Part shown: positions 28,425-37,887 of the stretch, piece after piece
Numbering within the stretch: the first letter of the stretch is position 1
How the letters are laid out: each line of letters begins with the position of its first letter
From: Pelagihabitans pacificus
GTDB taxonomy: Bacteria; Bacteroidota; Bacteroidia; Flavobacteriales; Flavobacteriaceae
DNA length: 64,000 nt
Reading direction: 5' to 3'
NCBI RefSeq assembly: GCF_009371985.2
Contig: NZ_VIKU02000002.1
Span: forward strand, 186,001 to 250,000
Notes under the pieces: model-generated
The model's database searches: none
What the model saw: the letters and a program-made list of their open reading frames with translations, nothing else
Told to the model about the DNA's origin: nothing
Made by a program: the position numbers and the translations under genes

Positions 28425-28450
28425 AACAATTTATTCACAATCGTAATTGC

Positions 28451-28900
28451 CTATTTCTCAGCGATTACTTCGAATTCAAAATCGACCACTACGTCTCTAT
28501 GGAGTCTGATTTTGGCGTTGTACGGGCCTAGTCGTTTTACGCTGCCTCCTTGAATACTGATAAACTTCTTGTCAATCTCGTGACCTTCCTTCTCCAGTGC
28601 AGCTGCCAGGTCGATATTCGTAACCGAACCGAACAATTTGTCTCCTGCACCGGCCTTGGAGGCAATCTTGATTTCCAAGTTTTTGATGGCCTCGGCCGTT
28701 TTGTTTGCAGAGTCGACAATCTCCTTCTCCTTGTGTGCACGTTGTCTCAGGTTTTCTTCCAAAACTTTCTTCGCAGAAGGTGTTGCCATAGTAGCCATTC
28801 CCCTGGGAATCAAATAGTTTCTTCCGTAACCGTTCTTTACCTTTACGACGTCGTCTTTAAACCCTAAATGCTCTACGTCTTGTTTTAGTATAAGTTCCAT
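28451..28900 (-). CDS. rplI: 50S ribosomal protein L9
   Basis: L9 is a two-domain 23S rRNA-binding protein of the L1 stalk base. The 149-residue product has the N-terminal 'MELILKQDVEHLGFKDDVV' and 'VKNGYGRNYLIPRG', a long linker helix, and a C-terminal domain with 'IASKAGAGDKLFGSVT'. It is third in the rpsF-rpsR-rplI operon, 13 bases after rpsR, and ends at the operon terminator. Confidence 0.98.
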   Translation of the reverse strand: MELILKQDVEHLGFKDDVVKVKNGYGRNYLIPRGMATMATPSAKKVLEENLRQRAHKEKEIVDSANKTAEAIKNLEIKIASKAGAGDKLFGSVTNIDLAAALEKEGHEIDKKFISIQGGSVKRLGPYNAKIRLHRDVVVDFEFEVIAEK

Positions 28901-28913
28901 CGGATTTCCTTCT

Positions 28914-29210
28914 TTATTTTAATAAATCCCCAACATAGGGCATTAACGCGATATGACGGGCTCTTTTTACCGCCTGTGCCACCTTTCTTTGATATTTCAA
29001 AGAGGTTCCGGTAAGTCTCCTAGGAAGTAATTTGCCTTGCTCGTTTACCAGTTTCATCAAAAAATCAGGGTCTTTGTAGTCGATATATTTAATGCCCGAT
29101 TTCTTAAAACGACAATATTTCTTTTTGGTACTTGTCTCAATATTCAATGGGGTCAAATACCTGATTTCCCCATCTTTTTTTCCTTTTGCTTGTTGCTGTA
29201 ATGTTGCCAT
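28914..29210 (-). CDS. rpsR: 30S ribosomal protein S18
   Basis: S18 binds with S6 to the 16S rRNA platform. The 98-residue product has the conserved '[20 protein letters not shown]', '[17 protein letters not shown]' and '[13 protein letters not shown]'. The N-terminal extension (about 25 residues) is usual in Bacteroidota. It lies four bases after rpsF. Confidence 0.98.
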   Translation of the reverse strand: MATLQQQAKGKKDGEIRYLTPLNIETSTKKKYCRFKKSGIKYIDYKDPDFLMKLVNEQGKLLPRRLTGTSLKYQRKVAQAVKRARHIALMPYVGDLLK

Positions 29211-29214
29211 ACCC

Positions 29215-29553
29215 TTATGCCTTTGATTTTAACCTTGTTCTTCTTTTTTCTGCCCACTCGATGGCGTGCTTATCCAATTTGACCGTTAAAAAACGCATTA
29301 CACGCTCGTCCCTTCTAAATTCTTGCTCATAAGGACCAACAATTTCGCCAGGGCCGGCAAACTCGAACAAGTGGTAAAAACCACTTTTTTTGTGCTGAAT
29401 AGGATATGCCAATTTCTTTAGGCCCCAATTCTCTTTGGAGACCATTTTGGCTCCATTCTTAATTAAGAAATCCTCAAATTTCTTAACTGTTTCCTCTATC
29501 TGGACATCGGATAGAACGGGATTCAAAATGAAAACAGTTTCGTAATGGTTCAT
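29215..29553 (-). CDS. rpsF: 30S ribosomal protein S6
   Basis: S6 forms the platform heterodimer with S18. The 112-residue product has the canonical '[15 protein letters not shown]', '[20 protein letters not shown]' and '[16 protein letters not shown]'. It is the first gene of the three-gene ribosomal operon, with a clear promoter at 29577-29607 and a leader too short for a large regulatory RNA. Confidence 0.98.
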   Translation of the reverse strand: MNHYETVFILNPVLSDVQIEETVKKFEDFLIKNGAKMVSKENWGLKKLAYPIQHKKSGFYHLFEFAGPGEIVGPYEQEFRRDERVMRFLTVKLDKHAIEWAEKRRTRLKSKA

Positions 29554-29576
29554 ATTATATGTTATTTTTAGGAGTG

Positions 29577-29607
29577 CAAAAATAGGAATATTTGCCAGTA
29601 TTCACAA
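29577..29607 (-). promoter_or_regulatory. promoter of the rpsF-rpsR-rplI operon
   Basis: On the minus strand TTG (29605-29607), a 20-bp spacer and TATTTTTG (29577-29584) match the Bacteroidota consensus, 23 bases before the rpsF ATG. Confidence 0.75.
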
Positions 29608-29787
29608 GAAAACGAAATTTTCTTCGTTATAGGTTCAATAGAATCACAAAATCGAACTTAACCAAATCTTAACCTATGGTCATTGGTATTGACATAAAAT
29701 GGAATGCATTGTTAACACTTTTTGTTGCAGTTCATCGCATTTTTTAAGTACTTTACCGATGATTTAACCCCACAAATCAACCCTTTT

Positions 29788-30480
29788 ATGAAATTAAGAA
29801 GTATTATCGTAGACGATTCGTCCATGCAACGGATGGCTGTCGCGAAGCTGGTGAACAACCACCCGAACCTTGCTATGGTAGCGGAATACAGCAATGCGAT
29901 CGAAGCCAAAAATGGCATTAGAAACAATGAAATCGACTTAATCTTTCTTGATGTAGAAATGCCGATCATCAGCGGATTCGACCTACTCGAATCGCTGGAG
30001 AACAGTCCACAGGTCATTTTGATTACCGGAAAGCCCGATTACGCCCTTAAAGCTTTCGATTATGACGTAACCGATTACTTGCACAAACCAATTACCATGG
30101 CCCGGTTTGATGCCTCGGTTAAACGCGCCGTAGCGAAATATGAGCAAATGAACAAGGTGAACGAAGACGAGGAGCACATCTTTGTCAAAAGCAACCTTAA
30201 GAAAAGAAAAGTTATATTGAACGATATCAAGTGGATAGAAGCACTTGGCGATTACATCAAATTGGTTACGGATGAGGCCAATATTGTCATCTTATCGACC
30301 ATGAAATCGTTTGAAAAGCAACTCCCGGAAGAGAAGTTTTTAAGAATCCATAAATCGTATATCGTGAATTTGGAGAAGATCGAAAAGTTCAACAGCAAAA
30401 ACGTTGAGGTCAGCGGACGATCCATTCCCTTGAGTAGAAACAAAAAGACCGAACTGGCCGAGGCATTGAGCAACGTCTAA
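29788..30480 (+). CDS. LytTR-type response regulator
   Basis: This is a 230-residue two-domain regulator. The receiver domain (about 1-120) has the acidic pair Asp9/Asp10 in 'IIVDDSS', the phospho-acceptor Asp55 in 'LIFLDVEMP' and Lys in 'DYLHKPI'. The C-terminal LytTR DNA-binding domain (about 135-230) has 'VKSNLKKRKVILNDIKWIEAL' and 'FLRIHKSYIVNLEKI'. No histidine kinase is adjacent, so it is an orphan here. I start at ATG 29788 (the receiver start), not at the in-frame ATG 29722. A terminator follows. Confidence 0.93.
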   Translation: MKLRSIIVDDSSMQRMAVAKLVNNHPNLAMVAEYSNAIEAKNGIRNNEIDLIFLDVEMPIISGFDLLESLENSPQVILITGKPDYALKAFDYDVTDYLHKPITMARFDASVKRAVAKYEQMNKVNEDEEHIFVKSNLKKRKVILNDIKWIEALGDYIKLVTDEANIVILSTMKSFEKQLPEEKFLRIHKSYIVNLEKIEKFNSKNVEVSGRSIPLSRNKKTELAEALSNV

Positions 30481-30502
30481 ACATCAGGTCTGCCACCGCA
30501 AT

Positions 30503-30539
30503 AAACCGCTATTTTGTTTAAGATGTAGCGGTTTTTTTA
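30503..30539 (+). terminator. intrinsic terminator of the LytTR regulator gene
   Basis: AAACCGCTA (30503-30511) pairs with TAGCGGTTT (30526-30534), followed by T residues. Confidence 0.88.
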
Positions 30540-30622
30540 TGCCACTAAGGTTGTGTAGATCCGCAGTATGCTTTGCTATGGGATAAGTTTCACGGGGCAG
30601 AACGTCATGAACCGGTGCTTTA

Positions 30623-33079
30623 TCAGATATGATCGACATTGTATATGACCCGGATACTTCTGTATTGGGAAATGGCTTTAAAGGATTTTTCGATTCGTTT
30701 GATGCTGGCTTTTGTCTTTGACAGCGATCGGCGGGGAGGTATCTTGACCATTACGTGCTTCAGGTATTGATTACGAATACGGGCCACAGGTGGAAATTCA
30801 GGCCCTAAGATGCTTCCCTCTAGAATATTTCGTAAGGCTTTGGCAAACCATTCAGAAGCCTCGTTGACTCGATTGTATTCCTTGTGCTTAAAGGTGATTT
30901 TTATAATCCTGTTGTTAGGTGGATAACGATACTGCTGTCTTTCATACAATTGATCTTTGAACATGCCTTCATAATCGTTCGTAGAGACCTGTTTTAATAT
31001 CTCATGGTACGGATTGTATGTCTGCACAATCACTTTTCCCCTTTTTTTAGTACGTCCTGCCCTACCCGATACCTGTGTCAATAGTTGAAAACAGCGCTCG
31101 TGGGCTCGGTAATCCGGAAAGTTCAAAAGAGAATCGGCATTCATGACACCCACTAGCCCTACATTTCTAAAATCCAACCCTTTTGTAAGCATTTGGGTTC
31201 CTACCAGAATATCCATCTCTCGTTGCTCAAAAGCGGTGATAATTTTTTCATAGGCATACTTTCCCCTAGTGGTATCGAAGTCCATACGCCCCACTTTGAC
31301 CTCCGCAAACAGCTTGGACAGTTCTTGTTCAACCTGTTCCGTACCGAAGCCTTTAGTGTCCAAGGTCGGGTTACCACACGCCTCACAGCCTTCCGGTAAA
31401 GCGATATGATGTCCACAATAATGACAGCGTAGTTCCTTTCGGTACTGATGGTAGGTAAGGCTCACATCACAGTTGGGACATTGTGGGGAGTGTCCGCATG
31501 TGGTACACTCCACTATGGGTGCATAGCCGCGACGATTTTGAAAAAGAATAATCTGTTCCCCCAACTGCAAGGCATCCTGTATTTCCGTTAACAAACGTTC
31601 CGAAAAATGGCCTTTCATTCTTTTTTTTCGGGTCTGCTCCTTGATATCGACCAATTCGATATCCGGCATCAACACATTCCCAAAACGACGGTCGATACTG
31701 GCATAGCCATACTTGCCTATCCGGGTATTGTAAAACGTTTCCACGCTAGGTGTCGCAGAGCCTAGCAAGATTTTCGCCCCATGCATATTACCCAATACAA
31801 TAGCTGCATCACGGGCATGATATCGGGGCGCAGGGTCAAATTGTTTGTAGGAGTCCTCATGCTCCTCATCCACGATGATCAATCCCAAATCGGAAAATGG
31901 CAAAAACAATGAAGATCTTGCGCCGATTACAATTTGGGCTTTGGACTTTTTTGTAAGTACGTTGTTCCAAACTTCTACCCGTTCCTGGATGCTGTACTTG
32001 GAATGATACACGGATATCTTTTCACCAAAGTAATGCCGTAGACGAGCAATGAGTTGGGTTGTAAGGGCAATTTCGGGCAGTAGGTACAATGCCTGCCTAC
32101 CTACCGCAAGACAGTCTTCGATCAATTTTACATAGACCTCGGTTTTGCCCGAGGATGTCACCCCGTGTAGCAAGGTCACCTTATTGGCATCGAAATGCCG
32201 CTGTATATCTTCAATGGCAAGTTGCTGGTGTTCGGTCAACGCCTTGATTTCCTCCTTACCCTCAGTACCTTCGTAGCCGATGCGATCGGTACGGATATGA
32301 TATTCCCGTAAAATTCCCTTGTCAATGAGGGACTTAATTACTGCTTTGGATGCACCACCAGCTTTTTCCAAATCGGAGACCTTTATTGGTTTTTTAGTCT
32401 CCGCTTGCAGTTGAAACAGCGCTAAAACCACCTGGCTCTGTTTTGGTGCCCTGGTGAGCGAATGTAGTAATGCCTCCAATTTTTCTTCAGAACGATACGT
32501 CTCGCCCAATGCTACATAACGTACCAATTTCGGCCTATACTGCTCATGGAGCTCCTCTTTTAAAAGGATTATCTTCTTTTCCAGCAACCGGTTCAGAACC
32601 GGTAAGATATTTTTTCTATCGACAATGGTACTCACTTCATGTACTTTCAACGCCGATTGATGTTGTAGCGCCTCGAACACCAAGAACTCATCATCCTTTA
32701 AATCACCCTCATCTACAGCTGTATAATTATTTTTTAGAATCAAGGTTTCACTCTCCAACAAGAAAGCACTGGGCAGCGCACTGCGGACCACCTCCCCGAT
32801 AGTGCACATATAGTAATCGGCAATCCATTGCCAATGTTTTAACTGCGTCTCATTGACAATTACCTGCCCATCAAGGATGCGGTCAATTTCCTTGGCCTCA
32901 TAGGCTGTCGGTGGATTGTGATGTATTTCGGAAACCAAGGCTGTATAAATTTTGGATTTGCCGAAGGGAACGGCCACGCGCATACCGGGGAGCAGCAAGT
33001 CGGCCTCGGCCTCGGAAACAGCATAGGTAAACAACTTCTCCAAAGGAATGGGTAGAATAACATTGATAAATTGTTGCAT
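30623..33079 (-). CDS. priA: primosomal protein N' (replication restart helicase PriA)
   Basis: PriA reloads the replisome at collapsed forks. The 818-residue protein has the N-terminal 3'-end binding domain ('INVILPIPLEKLFTYAV'), Walker A 'GVTSSGKT', the DEEH box in 'LIIVDEEHEDSYKQF', zinc-binding cysteines ('CTTCGHSPQCPNC', 'CHYCG', 'CEACG') and helicase motifs V and VI ('GTQMLTKGLDF', 'QVSGRAGRTKKRG'). I choose ATG 33079. The open frame extends to a TTG at 33088 that is not needed. DUF2147 lies upstream on the same strand, 15 bases away. Confidence 0.97.
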   Translation of the reverse strand: MQQFINVILPIPLEKLFTYAVSEAEADLLLPGMRVAVPFGKSKIYTALVSEIHHNPPTAYEAKEIDRILDGQVIVNETQLKHWQWIADYYMCTIGEVVRSALPSAFLLESETLILKNNYTAVDEGDLKDDEFLVFEALQHQSALKVHEVSTIVDRKNILPVLNRLLEKKIILLKEELHEQYRPKLVRYVALGETYRSEEKLEALLHSLTRAPKQSQVVLALFQLQAETKKPIKVSDLEKAGGASKAVIKSLIDKGILREYHIRTDRIGYEGTEGKEEIKALTEHQQLAIEDIQRHFDANKVTLLHGVTSSGKTEVYVKLIEDCLAVGRQALYLLPEIALTTQLIARLRHYFGEKISVYHSKYSIQERVEVWNNVLTKKSKAQIVIGARSSLFLPFSDLGLIIVDEEHEDSYKQFDPAPRYHARDAAIVLGNMHGAKILLGSATPSVETFYNTRIGKYGYASIDRRFGNVLMPDIELVDIKEQTRKKRMKGHFSERLLTEIQDALQLGEQIILFQNRRGYAPIVECTTCGHSPQCPNCDVSLTYHQYRKELRCHYCGHHIALPEGCEACGNPTLDTKGFGTEQVEQELSKLFAEVKVGRMDFDTTRGKYAYEKIITAFEQREMDILVGTQMLTKGLDFRNVGLVGVMNADSLLNFPDYRAHERCFQLLTQVSGRAGRTKKRGKVIVQTYNPYHEILKQVSTNDYEGMFKDQLYERQQYRYPPNNRIIKITFKHKEYNRVNEASEWFAKALRNILEGSILGPEFPPVARIRNQYLKHVMVKIPPRRSLSKTKASIKRIEKSFKAISQYRSIRVIYNVDHI

Positions 33080-33094
33080 ACCTAACAATTACTG

Positions 33095-33526
33095 TCAATC
33101 GACTCGAAGCCAAGTCTGGGTACGATACAGAAAGGCAAGATAGCCCCGTACTTTTAATTCATCGGAGTTATCCGGATTTAACCAAATCTTACAGCGAAAA
33201 GTCATGGCTTGCTCCGGATCGAAGAGGGTATCGCCTTTATACACACCTTCTGATTTTTCCTCTGCAGCTTCGATAATCGTCATGCCTACGACGGGCTTGT
33301 TCTTACGGTCACCATCACACTTGGTGCAAAGAGAGTCTTCCTTCCCTTTCTCCAAAATCTCAAGCACGTGACCGTACATTAGCCCGTCTTTTTCATAAAT
33401 ATCGATAACTGCTTTGGGTTTACCCGTACGATCGTCGATTGTCTTCCATTTACCGAATATCCCTTGGCCGTAAGAAGTTGAAATGGAAAAAATCGTTAAT
33501 AGCACTAATTTAATCAGGGTCCGCAT
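33095..33526 (-). CDS. DUF2147 exported protein
   Basis: This 143-residue protein has a signal peptide (1-20) and a single DUF2147 domain, recognisable from 'GIFGKWKTIDDRTGKPKAVI', the CxxC pair 'CTKCDG' and the C-terminal 'LRVRGYLAFLYRTQTWLRV'-like end. DUF2147 is a periplasmic lipocalin-like family of unknown function. The gene overlaps the 3' end of the BrkB-type gene by 17 bases and precedes priA, so nadC, brkB, DUF2147 and priA may form one transcript. Confidence 0.88.
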   Translation of the reverse strand: MRTLIKLVLLTIFSISTSYGQGIFGKWKTIDDRTGKPKAVIDIYEKDGLMYGHVLEILEKGKEDSLCTKCDGDRKNKPVVGMTIIEAAEEKSEGVYKGDTLFDPEQAMTFRCKIWLNPDNSDELKVRGYLAFLYRTQTWLRVD

Positions 33527-34490
33527 CTTTATTATAGTTTTTTCGTAGCCAGTTCAATGAAGCGTTCAACTCAAAGCCAAGCAAGAGTATATTCGAATTT
33601 AACCAGATATAAATCATTAATATCATTAATCCGCCCAAGGCACCGTACAATTCGTTGTAGCGTGCGAATTTTTCAACATACACCCCAAATAAGTAAGAGG
33701 TCAATATAAACAAAATCGTGGTCATTAAGGCACCTGCGGAAAAGAATCGCGCCTGCTTGCCCTCAAGGGTGCCAAAATAGTACAGGGTAGCAGTAGTCAA
33801 ATACGATAGGATAATGAAAAACAAGAATTTGGCGATCTGTACACCGATGACTTCATCTTCCCCTAATACACTGCCACTGGTTCGCTCGGCAAACTCCTTT
33901 AAGTAGCCCAGAACATATACTTCGAAATAAACAAAGGCTACGAAACCGACTATAATCAAAATTGAAAGTATGAGCCCAACCATCAACGCGTAGAGATACT
34001 GTCTGAAAAAATTCCGGGTCAGGTTCACATGGTATGAATTTTCAAACCCCCCAAATATGGCATTGACGCCGTTGGCCATCAAAAATATCGATATCAGGAA
34101 AGAAGAGGAAAGTAGCCCCCCCCTTTTCTGATCTTTGATCTGTTGATAAATATCACCGAAATACTCCCCGGTGGCGGTTGGTAGGAACGATTCCAAAAAA
34201 GACAAAAATTCGGCATCGAAATTGGCATTTTCCAAACTGATGTACGACACCAAAAAAGGCACCAAGGTCACCATAAAAATCAACAACGGAAATATGGCAA
34301 TGAAAAGGCTAAAGGCGATTGAACTTGCCCTGGTTGACAAGGCCCCCTGTACGATACCACGAATATACATTTCGGAAAGATCGTAGATGGACAATCCCTC
34401 AAACCCGGGAAGCTTTATGGTTTTCAGTAGCTTAACAATCCAGTTGACTACCGGAATCCTTTCGAGCTTCTTTTCGATTTCGACCGACAT
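33510..34490 (-). CDS. YihY/BrkB-family membrane protein
   Basis: This is a 326-residue polytopic inner-membrane protein of the YihY/virulence-factor-BrkB family. About six hydrophobic helices follow a cytosolic N-terminus. The signatures 'RASSIAFSLFIAIFPLLIF' and 'ELYGALGGLMILMIYIWLNSNILLLGFELNA' are diagnostic. It was once mislabelled RNase BN; its actual function is unknown. The start follows directly after the nadC stop. Confidence 0.92.
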   Translation of the reverse strand: MSVEIEKKLERIPVVNWIVKLLKTIKLPGFEGLSIYDLSEMYIRGIVQGALSTRASSIAFSLFIAIFPLLIFMVTLVPFLVSYISLENANFDAEFLSFLESFLPTATGEYFGDIYQQIKDQKRGGLLSSSFLISIFLMANGVNAIFGGFENSYHVNLTRNFFRQYLYALMVGLILSILIIVGFVAFVYFEVYVLGYLKEFAERTSGSVLGEDEVIGVQIAKFLFFIILSYLTTATLYYFGTLEGKQARFFSAGALMTTILFILTSYLFGVYVEKFARYNELYGALGGLMILMIYIWLNSNILLLGFELNASLNWLRKNYNKDADPD

Positions 34491-35348
34491 CTAGACTGCT
34501 TTAAGGCTCAGATCCATATTATAAACCGAATGGGTCAACGCCCCGGAGGAAATGTAATCGACCCCACAATCCGCGTATTTTCTCAGCGTATTTTCATTAA
34601 TGTTTCCCGATGATTCGGTAAGACATTGGCTGCCGATCATCTCCACTGCCCTTAGAGTGTCCCGGTAGTTAAAGTTATCCAATAGGATACGATATACACC
34701 CTGTGATTTCAGAATCTCCGCGACCTCTTCCAAATTTCTGGCTTCAACGATAATCTTTAAGTCCCTTCCCGTGTCGGTAAGATACTGTTTGGTCTTTGCA
34801 ATGGCTTTTGTAATGCCTCCTGCGAAATCGATATGATTGTCTTTGAGCATGATCATGTCATACAGGGCAAATCGGTGGTTCTCCCCTCCCCCGATTTTTA
34901 CCGCCCATTTCTCCAAGGCCCGAAGCCCTGGAGTTGTTTTGCGTGTATCCAATATTTTGGTATCGGTTCCCTGTAACAGCTTCACATACGAACTGGTTTT
35001 AGTGGCAATGGCGCTCATTCGTTGCATCGCATTCAATACCAAACGTTCCGCTTTTAAGATACTTTGTGAACTCCCTTCCACATAGAAAGCAATATCACCA
35101 TATTTTACCGAAGACCCGTCGGGAATTAAAATATCGATGGTCATCGAATCATCCACATACTCAAAAACCTGTTTTGCAAAGTCGATTCCGGCAATAATAC
35201 CGTCATCCTTCACCAAAAGTTTTGCCTTTCCCGTAGCGGTCTCGGGAATACAGGCCAGCGAGCTATGGTCGCCATCACCCACATCTTCACGAATGGCATT
35301 GGCAATAATCAAATCTATTTCTTTCCGGAATTGCTCTTTTGAAATCAT
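34491..35348 (-). CDS. nadC: nicotinate-nucleotide pyrophosphorylase (carboxylating)
   Basis: NadC converts quinolinate and PRPP to nicotinate mononucleotide, the last step that makes the NAD pyridine ring. The 285-residue protein has 'AIREDVGDGDHSS', the PRPP-binding 'DTRKTTPGLRALEKWAVKIGGG', 'DMIMLKDNHI' and 'IIVEARNLEEV', and the C-terminal 'DYISSGALTHSV'. I start at ATG 35348, because the in-frame extension to 35411 lacks similarity to the family. nadA and nadB are not in this window. Confidence 0.97.
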   Translation of the reverse strand: MISKEQFRKEIDLIIANAIREDVGDGDHSSLACIPETATGKAKLLVKDDGIIAGIDFAKQVFEYVDDSMTIDILIPDGSSVKYGDIAFYVEGSSQSILKAERLVLNAMQRMSAIATKTSSYVKLLQGTDTKILDTRKTTPGLRALEKWAVKIGGGENHRFALYDMIMLKDNHIDFAGGITKAIAKTKQYLTDTGRDLKIIVEARNLEEVAEILKSQGVYRILLDNFNYRDTLRAVEMIGSQCLTESSGNINENTLRKYADCGVDYISSGALTHSVYNMDLSLKAV

Positions 35349-35453
35349 CTGGCTTTTTTTGGCACGCGCTAAATTACTAAATTGTTCGGGCTTCCCGCTT
35401 TGAAAAACCAAGAACCAAATTTCAATTCTGTAGGCAATTTAAAATTTGCCACT

Positions 35454-35461
35454 TACATTTG
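35454..35461 (+). promoter_or_regulatory. -7 box of rlmH
   Basis: TACATTTG matches TAnnTTTG and ends four bases before the rlmH ATG (35466), which predicts a leaderless or nearly leaderless transcript. Confidence 0.6.
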
Positions 35462-35465
35462 CGCC

Positions 35466-35939
35466 ATGACCATTAAACTCATCGCCATAGGCAAGACCGA
35501 TAGCAAACCACTGCAGCAGCTTATTTTGGAATATGAAAGTAGGTTGGGGCACTATGTCAAGTTTGAGTTGGAGACCATACCCGATATTAAAAACGCAAAA
35601 AACCTTTCTGAAGTACAACAAAAAGAGAAAGAAGGGGAACTGATTCTCAAAAGACTCCGCCCAACAGACCATTTGGTGTTGTTGGACGAAAATGGAAAAC
35701 AGTATCATTCGGTTGATTTTTCCGCCTATTTACAAAAGAAGATGAATGCGGGTCTCAAACGAATGGTTTTAGTGATCGGTGGACCCTATGGTTTTAGTGA
35801 TGCAGTCTATAAAAAATCCCACGAACTATTAAGCCTCTCCAAAATGACTTTCTCCCATCAAATGGTACGCCTTTTTGCGATAGAACAATTGTACCGGGCA
35901 TTTACCATTCTAAGAAATGAGCCGTATCATCATAGATAG
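35466..35939 (+). CDS. rlmH: 23S rRNA (pseudouridine1915-N3)-methyltransferase RlmH
   Basis: RlmH is a SPOUT methyltransferase that modifies helix 69 of 23S rRNA in assembled ribosomes. The 157-residue product has 'LLDENGKQYHSVDFSAYLQK', the knot motif 'VLVIGGPYGFSDAVY' and the C-terminal 'SLSKMTFSHQMVRLFAIEQLYRA'-type helix ending 'YHHR'. I choose ATG 35466, since the open frame to 35382 lies within the divergent nadC region and is not conserved. Convergent with serBA. Confidence 0.96.
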   Translation: MTIKLIAIGKTDSKPLQQLILEYESRLGHYVKFELETIPDIKNAKNLSEVQQKEKEGELILKRLRPTDHLVLLDENGKQYHSVDFSAYLQKKMNAGLKRMVLVIGGPYGFSDAVYKKSHELLSLSKMTFSHQMVRLFAIEQLYRAFTILRNEPYHHR

Positions 35940-35991
35940 GAATTTTTCAGTCAGTGATGAATATCGAACACCACCAGGAACTACACCGGAC

Positions 35992-37887
35992 CTAGTAGAG
36001 GACCCGAAACTTGATGGTATGCTCAATTTTTTTCAATGCTTTGACGACCTCTTTGTTGTACTCCTTGTCCATATCACTGATGACATACCCCACCTCACTG
36101 TCTGTAGAAAGATACTGACCGGTAATATTCATCTCATATTTGGCAAGGACTTCGTTGATTTTCGCCATGACTCCGGGAACGTTATCATGAATGTGCAAGA
36201 AGCGATGTGCGTTAGACTGTTTGGGTAAACGAATATTGGGGAAGTTTACCGCATCGACCGTATCCCCGGAGTTGATATAGCCCATTATCTTATTGGGAAC
36301 AAAGTCGGCAATATTGCGTTGCGCCTCTTCTGTGCTACCTCCTATGTGCGGCGTCAATATTACATTGGTCAATCCCTGTAATCGCGTATGGAATTCCCCA
36401 TTGGCCATAGGTTCTTCGGGATATACATCCACAGCCGCGCCAGCCAGTTTTCCGGTTTTTAAAGCTTCGGCAAGGGCATCGATATCTACGACAAAACCAC
36501 GGGAAAGATTTACCAATAGGGCACCCTCTTTCATTAGGTTGATTTCGCGTTCCCCGATAAAGTTTTTGTTGGCCTTATTATCATCGATGTGAAGGGTAAC
36601 CACATCGGAAACTTTCAATAATTCTTCCAAGGTATTACATTTGGTAGCATTCCCAAGAGCCAACTTGTCATTGACATCGTAGTAATACACCATCATCCCG
36701 ACAGACTCTGCCAATACCGAAAGTTGCTTTCCAATATTGCCATAACCTACAATTCCCAAGTTCTTACCGCGCACTTCCCGTGAACCTATCGCGGTTTTGT
36801 TCCACTGGCCATTGTGGATCTCCGTACTTCTAGGAAATACACTTCGCATGAGCATTATAATCTCACCGATTGCCAATTCGACTACAGAACGTGTATTGCT
36901 GTAAGGGGCATTGAAAACGACCACGCCTTTCTTCTTGCAATACTCCAAGTCGATTTGGGTCGTACCGATACAAAAGGCCCCGATAACCAAAAGCTTGTTC
37001 GCGGCATCCAATACCTTTTTGGTAACCTGCGTCTTCGAACGTATTCCGAGCACGTGAACACCCCTTACTTTTTCGATGAGTTCTTCCTCAGATAGACTGT
37101 GCTTGACCAATTCAACCGAAAAACCATCCTCGGACAGGTTATCAAAGGCAGCTGGATGCACATTCTCCAACAACAGAATTTTGATTCGGTTCTTTGGATA
37201 AGAGATACTCCTTGGCAAATCGTTTACGAATAAAAACTCGTCCAAGCTTGGGGCTACATGGTCGGCATTACTGGCTGCTTTCTCCCGATGCACATTCTCC
37301 GTGTAGGCGAAAAATTTATCGGCTATACCGGCTTCGCGCATTACATAGTCGCTATACCCGTCACCGATGACCTGTACCTCACCCTCCAAGTCCAAAGCCT
37401 TTAAACATTCGATTTTACCATTGTGGGAAGCTAAGGGATTGTCTTCATCAAAACCAATAATATTTCCCTCTTCATCGAACTCAAAAGTATTGGCGTACAC
37501 CCTTTCCGACGGGATATTGTATTCTTCCACGATGGGATCGATAAACTCTTTAAAACCGCACGAGATTACATAAATATCATCGGAGTACTTTTCAAAAAAT
37601 TCCTTGTTCGATTCAATAGACTTCGAGATTTTCTGACGAAGTTCGCTCACCAACCCTTCTAGGTCGGATTTATGGGCCTTCAATAATTTAATACGTCTCT
37701 CCAAGGATTCGGTGAATGAAATATCCCCATCAATCCCAAGATTAGTGATACGCTGAATCTCGTTCACCACCTCATCTTTGTTCGATTTACCTTCTAAGGT
37801 CATTTCTGCCAATACATCCAAGGCTTCGACCCGGGTTAGGGTACTATCAAAATCGAAAACATATTTTCGTGCCACTTCGGTAATCAT
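35992..37887 (-). CDS. bifunctional phosphoserine phosphatase / D-3-phosphoglycerate dehydrogenase
   Basis: This 631-residue protein is a fusion of two serine-synthesis enzymes. Residues about 8-220 form a SerB-like HAD phosphatase with all four motifs: 'FDFDST' (Asp12, Asp14), Ser in 'VISCGFKEF', Lys in 'HNGKIECLK', and 'IGDGYSD'. Residues about 230-545 are phosphoglycerate dehydrogenase with the NAD loop 'VGYGNIGKQLS', 'LVNLSRG' and the catalytic His in 'TPHIGGSTEEAQ'. The last 75 residues look like an ACT regulatory domain ('DNVPGVMAKINEVLAKYEM'). It would do the first and third steps of the pathway. The serC step must be elsewhere. Confidence 0.93.
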   Translation of the reverse strand: MITEVARKYVFDFDSTLTRVEALDVLAEMTLEGKSNKDEVVNEIQRITNLGIDGDISFTESLERRIKLLKAHKSDLEGLVSELRQKISKSIESNKEFFEKYSDDIYVISCGFKEFIDPIVEEYNIPSERVYANTFEFDEEGNIIGFDEDNPLASHNGKIECLKALDLEGEVQVIGDGYSDYVMREAGIADKFFAYTENVHREKAASNADHVAPSLDEFLFVNDLPRSISYPKNRIKILLLENVHPAAFDNLSEDGFSVELVKHSLSEEELIEKVRGVHVLGIRSKTQVTKKVLDAANKLLVIGAFCIGTTQIDLEYCKKKGVVVFNAPYSNTRSVVELAIGEIIMLMRSVFPRSTEIHNGQWNKTAIGSREVRGKNLGIVGYGNIGKQLSVLAESVGMMVYYYDVNDKLALGNATKCNTLEELLKVSDVVTLHIDDNKANKNFIGEREINLMKEGALLVNLSRGFVVDIDALAEALKTGKLAGAAVDVYPEEPMANGEFHTRLQGLTNVILTPHIGGSTEEAQRNIADFVPNKIMGYINSGDTVDAVNFPNIRLPKQSNAHRFLHIHDNVPGVMAKINEVLAKYEMNITGQYLSTDSEVGYVISDMDKEYNKEVVKALKKIEHTIKFRVLY

